The position numbers and the translations under genes are program-made. Shown here one piece after another: positions 6,185-6,238 of a stretch of 6,238 nt of DNA. The notes beneath the pieces are model-generated. The model saw nothing but the letters and a program-made list of their open reading frames with translations. It had not been told where the DNA came from and did not search any database. The stretch spans positions 1 through 6,238 of the forward strand of contig JBJEEE010000102.1 of assembly GCA_051872775.1 (NCBI GenBank). Reading direction: 5' to 3'. The DNA comes from UMGS75 sp051872775. Its GTDB lineage: Bacteria > Bacillota_I > Bacilli_A > ML615J-28 > CAG-313. Positions within the stretch are counted from its first letter, which is position 1. The number at the start of each line of letters is the position of its first letter.

Positions 6185-6192
6185 AAATGAAA
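6185..6192. repeat. Right copy of 8-bp target site duplication
   Basis: AAATGAAA, identical to 4579-4586. Removing 4587-6192 would restore a continuous pre-insertion sequence. Confidence 0.7.
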
Positions 6193-6197
6193 TTACA

Positions 6198-6234
6198 AAA
6201 GAGGTATTAAGTGTTTTTCACTTAATACCTCTTT
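6198..6234. terminator. Perfect 16-bp-stem hairpin, probable terminator
   Basis: Bases 6198-6213 and 6219-6234 are exact reverse complements around a TTTTT loop. The stem carries AAA at the left and TTT at the right, so it could act in both directions. The minus strand continues TTTTGTAATTT and the plus strand continues ACCT, so a leftward gene beyond the window edge is the better candidate owner. Without the insertion it would begin about 165 bases after the surface-protein stop and might have served that gene too. Confidence 0.6.
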
Positions 6235-6238
6235 ACCT

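Overview
The window is AT-rich (roughly 70% A+T by eye), uses TGG for tryptophan, has near-consensus AGGAGGTGAT-type ribosome binding sites and encodes Gram-positive-style surface modules (MBG-like and InlB/Listeria-Bacteroides repeats). This suggests a low-GC bacterium of the Bacillota or a Mycoplasmatota-adjacent lineage (for example Erysipelotrichia or an uncultured gut Bacilli group) using the standard bacterial code. The sequence cannot fix the species.

Layout. (1) Bases 1-323: the 3' end of a truncated gene for a small, Asn/Thr/Ser-rich, probably exported protein. (2) Twelve bases later, in the same direction, a 4.1-kb gene (336-4427) encodes a 1363-residue modular exported protein. It has an N-terminal hydrophobic segment, four to five MBG-like beta domains, a long beta-solenoid-like central region, three InlB-type repeats and an unrecognised C-terminal domain, with no visible cell-wall anchor. 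The two genes look like one transcription unit for cell-surface proteins. (3) Bases 4428-4586: a non-coding tail rich in inverted and direct repeats. (4) Bases 4587-6184: an apparently intact insertion sequence of about 1.6 kb with an ISL3-family transposase on the minus strand. I place its ends by a perfect 8-bp flanking duplication (AAATGAAA) and by inward-facing end repeats. It carries its own promoter, a palindrome next to that promoter, and a strong hairpin terminator beyond the transposase stop. (5) Bases 6185-6238: the second copy of the duplication and a perfect 16-bp-stem hairpin at the window edge, probably a terminator of the flanking region.

How it fits together. The insertion sequence landed in the repeat-rich tail behind the surface-protein gene and broke no reading frame. 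It moved the edge hairpin about 1.6 kb away from the surface gene and brought in a hairpin with a T-tract that can stop transcripts arriving from that gene. The most unusual signals are the repeated end motif TGTAA-N8-TGGTA (two inward-facing copies near each end), the palindrome beside the transposase promoter, the odd transposase start (a near-perfect ribosome binding site overlapping the only GTG), and the anchorless modular surface protein. I see no CRISPR array, tRNA, rRNA or recognisable defence system.
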